From NCBI GenBank assembly GCA_051294375.1, contig CM119270.1, positions 16,204,019 to 16,268,018 on the forward strand: a stretch of 64,000 bases of DNA, given 5' to 3'. The notes beneath the pieces were generated by a model, which had not been told where the DNA came from, did not search any database, and worked only from the letters and a program-made list of their open reading frames with translations. The position numbers were made by a program, and so were the translations under genes. Of the stretch, positions 25,953 through 36,470 are shown in pieces. Position 1 is the stretch's first letter, and every line of letters begins with the position of its first letter. Source of the stretch: Paraspadella gotoi. Lineage: Eukaryota > Chaetognatha.

Positions 25953-28900
25953 ACGAGAGACGAGAAGAGAGAGAAGAGAAGCAAGGAAGAACCCTGATCA
26001 TAAGAAACGAGACGAAAAGAGAAGATTAGACAGCAAAAAGATGAAGAAAGAGTCCGAAAAACCCGTCTCGGGTGCAACGACACGAGAAGAGATGTCGACG
26101 AGTTGGAAAAGTCGAATTAGAAACCCGCACGAGGAAACCTCGGGATCCGAAGTAGGAAAGTAATGATGGAGGCATAAAAGCCAATTGAGATAAAGCTGAG
26201 AGAAGAAAAGTCATGTAAGAGCACTAAAGCCAATGGAAAAAGGATGAAAAGGAAATTAATGATCGAAGCACTAAAGCCAATTGGAAAAGCAAAAAAAGGA
26301 AATTAATGATGGAGGCCTAAAGCCAATCAGAAAAAAGCTGAAAGAATAAAGTAACTGATGGAGGCAAAAAAACTACATTGGAAAAAGCTGAAAGAAGTAA
26401 ATAGGATGATGGAGCACTAAAAGCCACAATGAAGATAAAAGCTGAGAGAGGAGAAGGAATGAAAGAGGCATAAAAAAGCCAATTGGAAAAAAGCGGAAAA
26501 CAAATAATGATCGAGACTAAAAGCCAATCAGGAAAGAATGAAGAAAGTAAAGTAATGATGGTGACACTAAAAACCAATTGGGGAAAAAGCTGAAGAAGAA
26601 GAGTAATGAGGGAGGCCACTATAATCCAATCGGGGAAAAAGCTTAAAGAAGGAAAGTAATAATGTTGGAGGCTCGCTAAAGCCAATCAGGAAAAAGCGGA
26701 ATGAGCTCAGTCGAATGCCGCAGAACCACAACAAACGACTTACATCGCCATCAACCGGCGGAAGAAAAAAAAGGGAAAAGTCATTGGCGACATCTATGTT
26801 GCAAACAGTGAGGAAATATAAACAAAGAAGAGAGGAAAAACTGGAAAACAAATGAAGCGACCGAAAAAAGAAACTACAGTAATTGCACAACAAGCGACGA
26901 GGACGACGACGACGACGACGACGACGACTGCGGCATAAGAAAACCGCAATAAAGACGAAGACGACGACGATGACAAAGAGACCAAAATGAAGAAGACGAC
27001 GAACGAGGACGAAAACACAATGAAAACGATGACGTTAAAAACGACGACGAGGACGACGACGACGACGACGACGACTGCGGCAAAGAAAACCTGCAATACA
27101 AGACGAAGACGACCCGACGATGACAAGAAGACCACAATCGAAGAAGACGACGACGAGGACGAAAACCACAATGAAAACGATGACGTTAAAATACGACGAC
27201 GAGGACGACGACGACGACGACGACGACTGCGGCAAAGAAAACCGCAATAAAGACGGAAGACGACGACGAATGACAAAGAAGACCACAATGAAGAAGACGA
27301 TACGACGAGGACGACAACCACAATGAAAACGATGACGTTAAAAACGACGACGACGACTGACGACGACACGTTAGCATCTGCATCACAGAGGAGTTATTGG
27401 CATCGGTTTCCCAGGATCCGGATCAATGGCGCAGAAAGATTCCAATCTGTTTGAATGATGGGAAGAGTCGTCGTCGCTAGTTTGCAAATGGAACGAAGAC
27501 GACGACGACGACGACTACGACGACGACGACGACCGACGACGACGACGACGACGACGACAACGTCTCTTTAATTTTTAGACAAACGAACAATGCCTCCTTT
27601 GTTCGTCAGTTTGTTCGTAAGCCATTCTTGGCGAGAGGTTGTCGATTGTTCTGGCGCATTCTTTTATTCTTTTTTCGCTTCATTCTTTCATNNNNNNNNN
27701 NNNNNNNNNNNNNNNNGTTGCACTTTGGCGCCACGTCGCGAGAATAGCAATCGTGACAGTATTGCTTCATCTGGTCGTCCTGATCGTTGATGAAGCCTTT
27801 CGGTCCGGCGATGTTCTTTTGACAAATGACGCAGGTGAAGCAATTGGCGTGATATTGCATCCCCTGGCGGAGAGAATTTCAAGGATTGAAATAAGCGATG
27901 GTTTTTTAAGGAATACAATGATAATCAGCTTGCTAAAATCAAGCTTTTAGATTGCTGNNNNNNNNNNNNNNNNNNNNNNNNNNNNNNNNNNNNNNNNNNN
28001 NNNNNNNNNNNNNNNNNNNNNNNNNNNNNNNNNNNNNNNNNNNNNNNNNNNNNNNNNNNNNNNNNNNNNNNNNNNNNNNNNNNNNNNNNNNNNNNNNNNN
28101 NNNNNNNNNNNNNNNNNNNNNNNNNNNNNNNNNNNNNNNNNNNNNNNNNNNCGCGCTAAAACAAAGAAACTTTGGAAATTATGTGATGCTCTTCCTGACG
28201 ATGCTTACTTTTACAGTAACTCCTTTTAACTTTACCTTGCCCAACCCCAAACCAATTAACTTTCCAGCAACTTACCCTCTTTTTCACTTTTTACGTTGCC
28301 CTCACAACTTCTTTCGTCACTCCTGCGCCCTTACCGAATTCCCTCCACCCCCCACTTTTCGACATCACCCACCCTGGGTCTCCCCGACATTACCAACCCT
28401 TCCCACGCCCACCTCATAAACTCACCAACCTCTCCCCTTCGCCAACACTTTCTAATTTTTCTTTTCACACGTAGAGACCCGACGAACCTTCCCTCCTCCC
28501 GCCGAACCCCACCCACGTCCTCACCTTGTACTCGAGTAGGTTCACCGCCCTCATGATCTTCTCGTTGCACCGTATGCAAGTTCCCACAGGCATTTTTCCT
28601 CCGTCGGTTATTTATATGTTAAAAATTCGAAAACAGGAAAAAAAAAATAAATAAAAAGAAAAAGGCGATCGAGAAAAAAAGGGTAAAAAAAGGAGGTAAA
28701 AATCTTGGATTCGGTAAAAGAGAAAAGTAGGGAGGCATATTTGTTTATCGCTACTCCGATAATGCGACGGCGGTGGAGGGGACCGACTTTAAGGGGAGTA
28801 ATGGGAGAGATGGAGATAATTAACTAATTAATTAACTAATTAATGATTTGATTGATTGAACGGTTAGCTGATTGACAAGATCTATCGTTAGTTGGTTGGT

Positions 28901-31900
28901 AGTATGTTAGTGTGTAAACGAAGCAACGATGCAGGAATGAAATTGAACTAACGAAGGGACAAGGAAACAACAAAATAAAGAAACGAACAATCAAACGAAC
29001 GAACAAAGAAAGTANNNNNNNNNNNNNNNNNNNNNNNNNNNNNNNNNNNNNNNNNNNNNNNNNNNNNNNNNNNNNNNNNNNNNNNNNNNNNNNNNNNNNN
29101 NNNNNNNNNNNNNNNNNNNNNNNNNNNNNNNNNNNNNNNNNNNNNNNNNNNNNNNNNNNNNNNNNNNNNNNNNNNNNNNNNNNNNNNNNNNNNNNNNNNN
29201 NNNNNNNNNNNNNNNNNNNNNNNNNNNNNNNNNNNNNNNNNNNNNNNNNNNNNNNNNNNNNNNNNNNNNNNNNNNNNNNNNNNNNNNNNNNNNNNNNNNN
29301 NNNNNNNNNNNNNNNNNNNNNNNNNNNNNNNNNNNNNNNNNNNNNNNNNNNNNNNNNNNNNNNNNNNNTCTATGTAATTATCTAATTTACCCATCGCTCC
29401 TTCCAGAGTATTCGCTCCACTACTTCTGCATCAGTCGGCACCGCAAGCGGCTCCACCAGTGCTACCGCGACTTCGAAAAGTCCGTCGAACCTTTCGTCCG
29501 CTCCCACGTCATGACGTCGCAAGATTGCAGGTGAGGTTACTGGAACGGGGAGTCGGGGGAGTTCGGTGGAGCAGAAAAAAAGAAGCCGAAAGCTTAAAAA
29601 AGAGACGAAATGGTCGTAGGAGCTGAAGTAAATAAAAGTGGTTGATTTAGTGGGAGTCGTCTAAGGAGCTAAGGAGCACCAATTTGCGTCTTGATATGGA
29701 TTGAGATAACAATGCAGTTCAGCATAGAGAAATAAACTCATCACTATTTTTTTGAAGAAAAAGCCAAAAGCAAATATTTGATACTAAAAATTATTGAGGA
29801 AGAAACGTGTTAATCATCACAAAGCACCGGTTTCACCGATAATAAAAACCAAACGAAAACTTCTCTTTGAGATAAACATATATTCAGATCCGAAAACCCG
29901 TTAATCTCGTTAATTCTTTATGTTTTATCGCACAAAGAAAAATGCAAAGTATATAAATCGCAGATTTCACAACAAAAAAAAATCTCGCTGATTCTATTGA
30001 AACGCGGTATTTTATCAGTGAGTCTATAATTGCTGTTTAAACGTTTTCGCTTTTAAAGTAAAATTTGACAAAGTCATATTATTATTTCTGCTTTTTAAGA
30101 TTAAAGCGTAATCCACGAAGAATTATTATTTTATCTATTGAATGGGGTAATAGGGAGCTTTTATACTAGTGCAGATTGTAAGAAACACGGAGAAAGAACT
30201 GAAAAAACATTTATCAAAAAAAACCTGAAATGTGGAATGTGACCAAAACGTACCAACTCCATTTTGTTCTGTTTTGAAAAGTTTTGTTGTTTGAGAGAAT
30301 TATGATTCGTAAATGCATTTTTTTTTCAATAACTAATCCGTATTTTGTGGGCTCCGCGGTTTTATTATTATGATCTATCGGTGATATTATTTATTTCCAC
30401 GCTGAACCAAAAGAAAAAAAAAGTTTTTCCGTTTTTAATAAAAAATTGAAAAATCGGGAGTGGGTGGATTTTAGAGGATAAGATGGAGATGAGGTGGGCG
30501 GTGACATTCACGGGGAAAAGGTAAGGAAAGGATGGAGCCAAGATTATTGGGTGGGTTAAGGGAATTAAATTTAGAAAGAAGATTTCTCTCTCTTTTTTTT
30601 TAAATAAAAAGGAAAAAATATGTAAAAATTATTCCAGAGGTCAGAAGCGGGAAGAGCAAACAAAAAGTCCTGAAAAGACTAAAAAAAATGTTAAAATCTG
30701 ATCGTTTTGTTTGCTATTTTCGTGTTTTTTAGCTAAAAAAATAGGAACCAAAACATTATCCAAAAAAGGCCAGAAAATTCGAAAAAAAACTCCAAGTTTA
30801 GATAATTTTTAAAGGTTTTTTACAAGTAGGCGTGTGAACGAAGAACTACACATGTAAGAATAGGGTAAAACTTGGCATAGAAACCTTTTTTGTGAAAACG
30901 TGAAATGGGGAATCTTTTCACAAGTCGTTCACTTTATTCACTCAAAATCGAATTCATCGGCGAAAAGAATCGATTTTTATCTGGAAAACCGACGATGACA
31001 AGAATGACATCGAAGACGACGACGACGACAACAACGACGACGACGACGACGACGACGACCGAAGATAAGTCAGAACCCAATTAACTTTCGAGTGGCCGCG
31101 AAGTAATTATCATAAATTAGCGTGTCGAACTTTCTCGTAATTTTTTTTAAAGGGGAGAGGTCCGACTCGAAAAGGGCCCCTTCGTTCATCGGGCCTCCCT
31201 TAAGAAGCATAGGGATCCATCCTAAGCTTATTTTTTTCTTTTTTTTTTTTTAATTTAGTGATTTTCTTTTGCTTCTCCATTCATTTTTTTACTCCAATGT
31301 GTAAAAAGATTGTTAGTCGGTGGTCGAGGCTCGTTATTGTTTGCAAAGATGATTGGAATTTTAGAGCCCGAGACCGCAGAGAGAGAGAGATGGGGACAGA
31401 CAGACANNNNNNNNNNNNNNNNNNNNNNNNNNNNNNNNNNNNNNNNNNNNNNNNNNNNNNNNNNNNNNNNNNNNNNNNNNNNNNNNNNNNNNNNNNNNNN
31501 NNNNNNNNNNNNNNNNNNNNNNNNNNNNNNNNNNNNNNNNNNNNNNNNNNNNNNNNNNNNNNNNNNNNNNNNNNNNNNNNNNNNNNNNNNNNNNNNNNNN
31601 NNNNNNNNNNNNNNNNNNNNNNNNNNNNNNNNNNNNNNNNNNNNNNNNNNNNNNNNNNNNNNNNNNNNNNNNNNNNNNNNNNNNNNNNNNNNNNNNNNNN
31701 NNNNNNNNNNNNNNNNNNNNNNNNNNNNNNNNNNNNNTAAAATTTGTGTCAATGTTAAAGAGAAGAAGGTTTGAGATAACTAAACTTTCCTGTAGTCGCA
31801 TCTTTTGGAAATATGAGGACCAGTCAAACTGACAAGATCAATTACTTTCTATTTTCTTTGATAAAAAGAAAAGAAAAGCCACTCGAATCTTCGAAATCTC

Positions 31901-32612
31901 GCAATAAAAAAAATTAATTAAAATAAATATACCGCCTTAATCCGATTTCTTCAGTCGGATTATTTTTTCTATTTCAAATATTATTTTTAAAGTCAAATTT
32001 GATCCGAAAATGAGCGACCGGGCGACCGAGCGACCGGGCGACCGGGCGACCGGGCGACCTCCCTCTCAATCAAAAGCCCGAGTGCCTTTAATACGATAAT
32101 GAGAAGCTTCTGGCACGATCAGGCCGATGGCGTCTGGCACGATCAGGCCGATGGCGTCTGGCACGATCAGGCCGATGGCGTCTGGCGTCTGTTATCGAGA
32201 TAAGATAATTTTGCTTATAATGACACAGACTTAAATGGGCTTTTGCACCTTTCAAGAGGAGTATGAACCATAATATATTCTTAAACTAAGGTTATGGTAT
32301 TTTTATGATCAACTCAATCTCGTTTCATAAGTCAAGATTTCAAATGTCTATTGATATATATCTAATACTACCCAAAATAAAAAATATTTCGTACCTTTTC
32401 CAACGACACTAACGCTAATTCTCTAAACGAGAGCTAAAGAATTTAAAAAAAAAAAAAATAAAAAGGCTAATGTCCCCATTACCGTAAACGTCTAATCAAC
32501 TTTTTTTTTAATTTCAAAAAATTTTTTTATCTAAACTGATAAGACTTTTTTATTCGGTCATTAGCGGGAGAAATCGTACGGAGAACCGGAGACCGACAAA
32601 GACGAGAAGGCC

Positions 32613-32646
<34 letters not shown>

Positions 32647-34816
32647 ACGACGATGAAGACGACGACGACGACGAATCTGACAGATATTTAAAAAAAGAAA
32701 GAATCGACGACTTCCACTCCCAACTCCGTCCCAACTCATTTTCCTGCTTTGACCTCAAATTCTCAAATTAAAAAAAAAAAAAAGGTCCCGTGTATCTTCC
32801 CTTTTTAAAATTATGCCTCCTGTCAGAACTTTCGGTTGTGCCGATTTGTTAACGTCGTTTTTATATCGCTTTTTAATTAATCGACCGAATATTAGTCTCA
32901 AATACGCGAATCCCTTAAAATTGAAAACGAGGCGGGACGACCCTGGGCGGATTAAGGGGACGCTTTTAACGTTGATGTTTGCGGTTATTGTTGAATGTTA
33001 ATGTTATGTATAGTTACTTTGGAATTATATCGGGTTTTTAACTGTAGCCTCCCACCGACCCCTTTTTAATTCTCGAGTCGGTCTCCACTGTATTTTTTTT
33101 TTCTCTAAAATTGAACGCGGTCGTCGGAAAATCGGAGTCAAAAATTTTTTAGCCGCAAAAATCATTATCATATGAATGAGGACGACGACGACGACGACGA
33201 CGAAGAGGAAAAGACATCTTGACAAGGATTTGACGTTACGGAAGAAAATTGCGATGACGAGACGACGACGACGACTAAAAATTTTTCGATTTTGTCGTAA
33301 CGAGTGAGAATTGAAGGAATAAATGTGCAAGAGAAGAATAAAGAGACGACATCAGAGAAAAAGAACCAATGAGAATCGATTGACATCAGAGAAAAAGAAC
33401 CAATGAGAATCGATTGACATCAGAGATAAAGAAATGAAAAGGATGGAGAACCTTAATTTTGTTTTTGACATAAATTGGGTCAAAAATTCGAGGAAGTCGA
33501 ACAAGGAGAAAGGAAATGGCGCCGAAGTCGCCATTGTTGTCGTCGTTGTCATCGTTGTCGTCGTTGTCATCCGAAGTTGACAACTCGAAATGTCCGGATG
33601 AAATCAAATTTGTCATCTTATAAAAAATTTAAATTCATGTTGTTTACATTTGTCATATTGTAGCCGAGGAGGAAATTTTTGCATCATTATCTTTGATAAT
33701 TTTTTTTCCCATTTGCTAGCCTCAATCGATAGCATCTCATTCGATTCCAACTATAACTTTTATACTAGCGAATTCGCTTCGCCGTCCAACATTGCCTTCT
33801 GTAGGCGAGGTACTACGATAGTAACAGCCATTTTAATTTCTTAAGTTTCACAAAAGGAAATTAAGAGCGACGAACTAAAACGAGAGTTTAAGTCCAAAAT
33901 AGGAATTTAGCATTTAGTATCATCTCGTTGTATCGTCTTCCTGCGCGTCCGTTTCCATCGCGAGTTCGTCTCTCAAACTTCGTCTCTCAACCTTCGCCTT
34001 TCAACTTCGTCTTCAACCGTAAAATTTCCGATTTTCGGGTCACATTTCTTCATATTTTCTTATTTTTGTCATTTGTGATTCCATCCGTGATTCTCTCCGT
34101 GATTCCATCGTTTCTCCGATGGCCGCGCTACAGTGAAACCAGACAAAAGTGGTCCACAAATCACGATTGCGAACGAAGCGGAAAAAAAAACAAAAAAACA
34201 AATAAATGGATCGAGAAACAAAAGGCGTAATTGAACGAAATTTCTTTTGTTTTCTTTTAATGGGTTTCCGTTTTTTTTTCTTTTTCCTTATGTGATTTTA
34301 TGGGTCTTTAAAAAAAAAAATCGGGGCACGTTTAATTTTTCTTCTCTGTTTTTAAAACGACTTTGGTCACTTGGAAAAAGACCCGAGGGAAACTAAAGGG
34401 GGGGGGAGAGTTGTGACGGCAGTGACGCTTAAGGCGGCGATCGTGATTTTCACATGACGAGGACTCACGACGAAAAAAAGGAGAAAAATACTATCTTAGT
34501 TTTCTATTCTTAACTATATTTTTGCCACAGTTAAACCGAGAAGGGCGTGGTATTAGAATACGTACCACGACTACTACGTTAGTGTAGATGGAAGGTTTAA
34601 CAATTTATATGGACAACAGGTCGCGTCAAATTTTAAATAAAACGATGCTTTAAATCACTTTAAATAGCGCAACCGTGACTAAATTATCACGTGACCAAAG
34701 GGTCACGTGATCTTTCTCTCACGCACTCACAATCATTTTTTTTTTCGTTGGCTGGAGCGACCGACGTTTCCTTTTTTTCTTTTTTTTTAAGAGAGAGAGA
34801 GAGGAGAGAGAGAGAG

Positions 34817-34863
<47 letters not shown>

Positions 34864-35615
34864 AGAGTTTTTTCTTTAATGGGGCTATTTATTACGAATG
34901 GCAGTGATTTATTGGACTCGTACACCAGAGAGCGAGAACCGAATTGGATTGCCAGAGAACATCGCCCAACTCTTTTTTCCCTATTCTTTAAAATAGTTTT
35001 AAAGAGACTAATAATATGAAAGTTTTGTTTTTGTTATAAAAAAAACAAACTAAGTGTGACTTTTCATCATTGAAGACCATCGACAATTTTAAAAGATTAA
35101 ATTATATATTTTATTATAATAATAATAAAATAATAAAGATATATAAGCTTTGAATTTCATCGAACGCTTATGTTCGAGTTGAGATAGATATTGTTTTCGT
35201 TGTTGTTTTTATTATTGTTGTTGTTTCTGTTTTCGTTTATGAGTTTATGTGCGCGACCTCGATCCTCGAAGCAATCTCTCTCAGCGCCATTTAAATCCAT
35301 AACTCCCTCTCTCTCCATCTAACGGCCAATGTCGATCCCTAAATAGTCGTAAAAGTCCAGAAAACCTTTTACTCCATCGTGCGGTTGGAAAAACCGTGCA
35401 GGGAGGGCGATGTACGTGGATCGTGGAAGATGGAACGTCGCGCGCGCTAATTGCGTTAGGCGTCGCTCTAATCAGTTTAGCACGAAAATCGTGACTTTTG
35501 AAAATTCGCGCCGTTTTTTGGGGGTTCAACGATTTTCTATGGGAGAGAGAAATAGAAGGGGGGGGGGAAGAATACGGGCAGGGACCGTGACTAAGTGGCG
35601 CAATTTAAACGCCTC

Positions 35616-35708
<93 letters not shown>

Positions 35709-36470
35709 AGGGAGAAAGAAGGAGGAAAGGAAGAAATTAGATGAAAAGAAGAGAAATTAGGATATAGGAAAGTAAAGAAAAGAAAAGAAAAGAAAAGAAA
35801 AGGAAAAGGAAAAGAAAAGAAAAGAAAAGAAAAGAAAAGAAAATGGAAAACTCCTGCTCTTTATTTCACACCTCATTCTTCCACACCCCAACTCTCTCCC
35901 CCCTCTTCCACAGTCCCGTCGACGCCCTGATGTCCTGCGCCGCGGACGCCCTCGAGTCCTGCGGCGGCGGCGCTGCGGAGATGCTGCGGTCCTTCGTCGC
36001 GGCGCTGATGCCCGGCGGATTTGGGGACGAGAAATGCGCCGCCGTCGCTGGAGAGAAAGCGGAGGAGGTGAGGGAGAGTGGAGGAAAGGAAAGGGAGGAA
36101 AGGAAAGGAAAAAAGGAAAGGAAAGGAAAGGGAGGAAAGGGAGGAAAGGGAGGAAAGGAAAGGAAAGGAAGGAGAGGACGGAATATGAAAACGAGGGGAA
36201 AGGAGGAATAAAGAAGGGAAAGGTCGATAGAAGAGAACCGTTCTTAGCTATCCGTCGCAATTAATTAATTTTTTTTATTTCTAATTACTAATTCTAATTA
36301 TATTCCAGAAGAAATCTCCGGAGAAAACTAGTCCCGAACACTACAAAGTGCTATACAAAGACGATAACGAAAACGGTGGTTCGCGACTCAAACCTTCGTT
36401 GTTCATCGCCGCGGTGGCACTTGTTTCTCTCTCGCGTTTCCTTCAATTTCCCATCAGAGGGCGCATTTGA
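15926..36470 (+). CDS. Secreted cysteine-rich protein with GPI-type C terminus (partial gene model)
   Basis: Visible exons are 15926-16088, 16184-16319, 29407-29530, 35914-36067 and 36309-36470. The first two join in phase across an intron holding a 25-N gap. The last three also join in phase, ending at TGA. Exon 16319 ends in phase 2 but 29407 needs phase 1, so at least one exon is missing, probably in an N-gap. The protein is helical and rich in paired cysteines: GLCPENLDERIQFCAENQ, YFCISRHRKRLHQCYRDF, VDALMSCAADALESCGGG. A short hydrophobic tail (SLFIAAVALVSL) follows a small-residue stretch (NENGGS), as in GPI-anchored precursors, so it is probably displayed on the cell surface. Cysteine spacing recalls DUF1397 proteins, a suggestion only. 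The N terminus and signal peptide are not identified; the candidates at 12-15 kb may supply them. Confidence 0.62.
16154..16178. other. 25-N assembly gap
   Basis: Exactly 25 Ns immediately before the acceptor of the exon at 16184. The same fixed length occurs at 27692 and 63133. Confidence 0.98.
16498..16600 (+). repeat. (AATG)n tetranucleotide repeat
   Basis: About 20 copies of GAAT/AATG with small variants. It marks the outer limit of the left arm of inverted duplication 2: the reverse copy stops at the 25-N gap at 27692 within this repeat. Confidence 0.9.
16700..17065 (-). repeat. (GAC)n tracts and an acidic repeat unit
   Basis: A pure GTC/GAC tract lies at 16708-16752. At 16880-17065 GAC tracts flank one ~150-bp unit which on the minus strand encodes an Asp/Asn/Glu-rich stretch (DDDCGKENRNKDEDDDDDKE, then HNENDDVKN). 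The minus frame is open for 90 codons around it. It may be an acidic low-complexity exon lying beyond the LIM gene stop, or simply a microsatellite; no splice pair settles it. Confidence 0.5.
17265..17815 (-). repeat. 51-bp repeat encoding a 17-residue helical unit, about 10 copies
   Basis: Read on the minus strand, each 51-base unit encodes a variant of ANWEKAERSKVMMEALK, an alternating charged/hydrophobic unit that would form a long helix or coiled coil. About ten units run in tandem. The four central units are in one continuous frame. Two units carry TGA where the others have TGG (Trp), and one junction is frameshifted, so the array as assembled is not one open frame. The same TGA is seen in the reverse copy near 26175, so it is not a random error of one arm. 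The array could be a decayed coiled-coil exon or a non-coding minisatellite of coding origin. Confidence 0.7.
17972..18780. other. Assembly gap, 809 Ns
   Basis: The gap follows a CT microsatellite. The reverse copy (about 24990-25935) spans it with real sequence that includes a GA microsatellite at 25905-25950, so the gap content can be read there with long-read errors. Confidence 0.95.
19298..28593 (-). CDS. Three-LIM-domain protein
   Basis: Five minus-strand exons: 28593-28525, 27863 to about 27717 (end lost in a 25-N gap), 20379-20273, 19887-19730 and 19395-19298 (TGA). All visible junctions are GT-AG and in phase, giving about 196 residues. LIM1 has CIRC, HANC, CVIC and CHDC ligand pairs across exons 1-2. 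LIM2 has HKDC, CQGC and CPDC; its first cysteine pair falls at the gap. LIM3 has CSMAAC (an unusual four-residue spacer), HKEC, CTAC and CEHC, and the protein ends CANS. LIM domains bind two zinc ions and act as protein-binding adaptors in the cytoskeleton or nucleus. The tandem LIM-only layout suggests an FHL/Limpet-type adaptor; the exact family is not certain. The gene lies antisense in an intron of the plus-strand cysteine-rich gene, and its second intron is inflated by inverted duplication 2. Confidence 0.88.
20411..22814. other. Loop of inverted duplication 2, low-quality AT-rich sequence
   Basis: Between the recognisable arms lies about 2.4 kb with GAA/A-rich sequence near 20590-20640 and long T-rich stretches at 21240-22400. 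No exon, RNA or element is supported. Long open frames at 21438-22007 are Phe/Leu products of T-rich sequence. Similarity between the arms fades gradually into this zone, so parts may be error-rich read sequence rather than true genome. Confidence 0.6.
22826..24472 (+). pseudogene. Broken reverse copy of LIM exons 3-5
   Basis: Exon 3 is split into pieces near 22826-22878 and 23150-23232; exon 4 is at about 23813-23985; exon 5 is at about 24334-24472. All carry frameshifts, for example one extra G at the start of exon 5. It is almost certainly an assembly duplicate of the minus-strand LIM gene, not a second gene. Confidence 0.85.
26897..27350 (+). repeat. Acidic ~150-bp repeat, three copies
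   Basis: Three tandem copies of a unit containing a GAC tract, GACTGCGGCAAAGAAAACC and AATGAAAACGATGACGTTAA. The matching place in the left arm (16880-17065) has one copy. Either the left arm is collapsed or the right arm is expanded. Confidence 0.8.
27692..27716. other. 25-N assembly gap at the end of inverted duplication 2
   Basis: The gap separates the end of the noisy arm from LIM exon 2 (27717-27863), which it truncates by about four codons, including the first zinc-ligand cysteines of LIM2 and the splice donor. Confidence 0.97.
27958..28151. other. Assembly gap, 194 Ns
   Basis: Lies in the first intron of the LIM gene. Flanking sequence shows no exon. Confidence 0.97.
28600..29368. 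other. Region upstream of the LIM gene with a 354-N gap
   Basis: Holds the presumed 5' flank of the minus-strand LIM gene, TAAT/TTAA-rich sequence at 28820-28850, and Ns at 29015-29368. No core promoter motif can be called with confidence. A missing exon of the plus-strand cysteine-rich gene could lie in the gap, since the phases of 16319 and 29407 do not match. Confidence 0.55.
29531..32564 (+). other. Intron content, 29.5-32.6 kb
   Basis: AT-rich intron of the plus-strand cysteine-rich gene. It contains a GAC tract at 31012-31062, Ns at 31407-31737, a purine (GA) run before the gap, and two short tandem repeats at 32014-32189. No exon with good splice sites is seen. Confidence 0.6.
32014..32189 (+). 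repeat. 8-bp and 24-bp tandem repeats
   Basis: At 32014-32058, CGACCGGG or close variants repeat about five and a half times. At 32110-32189 the 24-base unit CTGGCACGATCAGGCCGATG plus GCGT repeats three times exactly, followed by a partial fourth. The 24-base unit is a whole number of codons, but no exon boundary supports coding. Confidence 0.9.
32565..32771 (+). CDS. Candidate terminal exon with a poly-Asp tract
   Basis: After the acceptor CGGTCATTAG the frame is open for 68 codons to TAA. It reads REKSYGEPETDKDEKA, a run of about 22 Asp/Glu residues, then ESDRYLKKERIDDFHSQLRP and a short tail. The non-repeat flanks look protein-like and keep the same frame as the acidic run. It could be an alternative 3' exon of the surrounding plus-strand gene or part of a nested gene. 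(GAC)n tracts are common here in non-coding DNA, so chance is possible. Confidence 0.33.
33170..33605. repeat. GAC tracts and a 34-bp tandem duplication
   Basis: GAC runs lie at 33180-33202 and 33260-33275 and a GTC/GTT-rich patch at 33535-33572. At 33348-33415 a 34-base unit beginning GACATCAGAGAAAAAGAACC occurs twice exactly, with a partial third copy to about 33431. Confidence 0.85.
34788..35845 (+). repeat. GA microsatellites and an AAAAG pentamer repeat
   Basis: GA tracts at about 34790-34865 and 35618-35705, then an AAAAG-type pentamer repeat at about 35773-35842 just before the exon at 35914. No exon is supported between 32772 and 35913. Confidence 0.9.
36080..36175 (+). repeat. GGAAA/GGGA repeat in the last intron
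   Basis: Imperfect GGAAA pentamers fill the short intron between the exons ending at 36067 and starting at 36309 of the cysteine-rich gene. Confidence 0.85.

Larger units (their letters stand above)
22815..27691. repeat. Right (noisy) arm of inverted duplication 2
   Basis: Reverse-complement copy of 16576-20410 with many small indels. Identity is high near 27 kb and drops strongly towards the fold at 22.8-23.5 kb, where LIM exon 3 is split by about 270 extra bases. The arm ends at a 25-N gap inside the AATG repeat. It fills the 809-N gap of the left arm and carries three copies of an acidic repeat present once there. This looks like contig extension with a folded-back raw read. Confidence 0.9.

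Noticed and set aside
35281-35529. 82-codon minus-strand frame with mixed composition
   Set aside because: No splice sites, no recognisable motif, and it crosses simple-sequence DNA inside an intron; it could not be supported.
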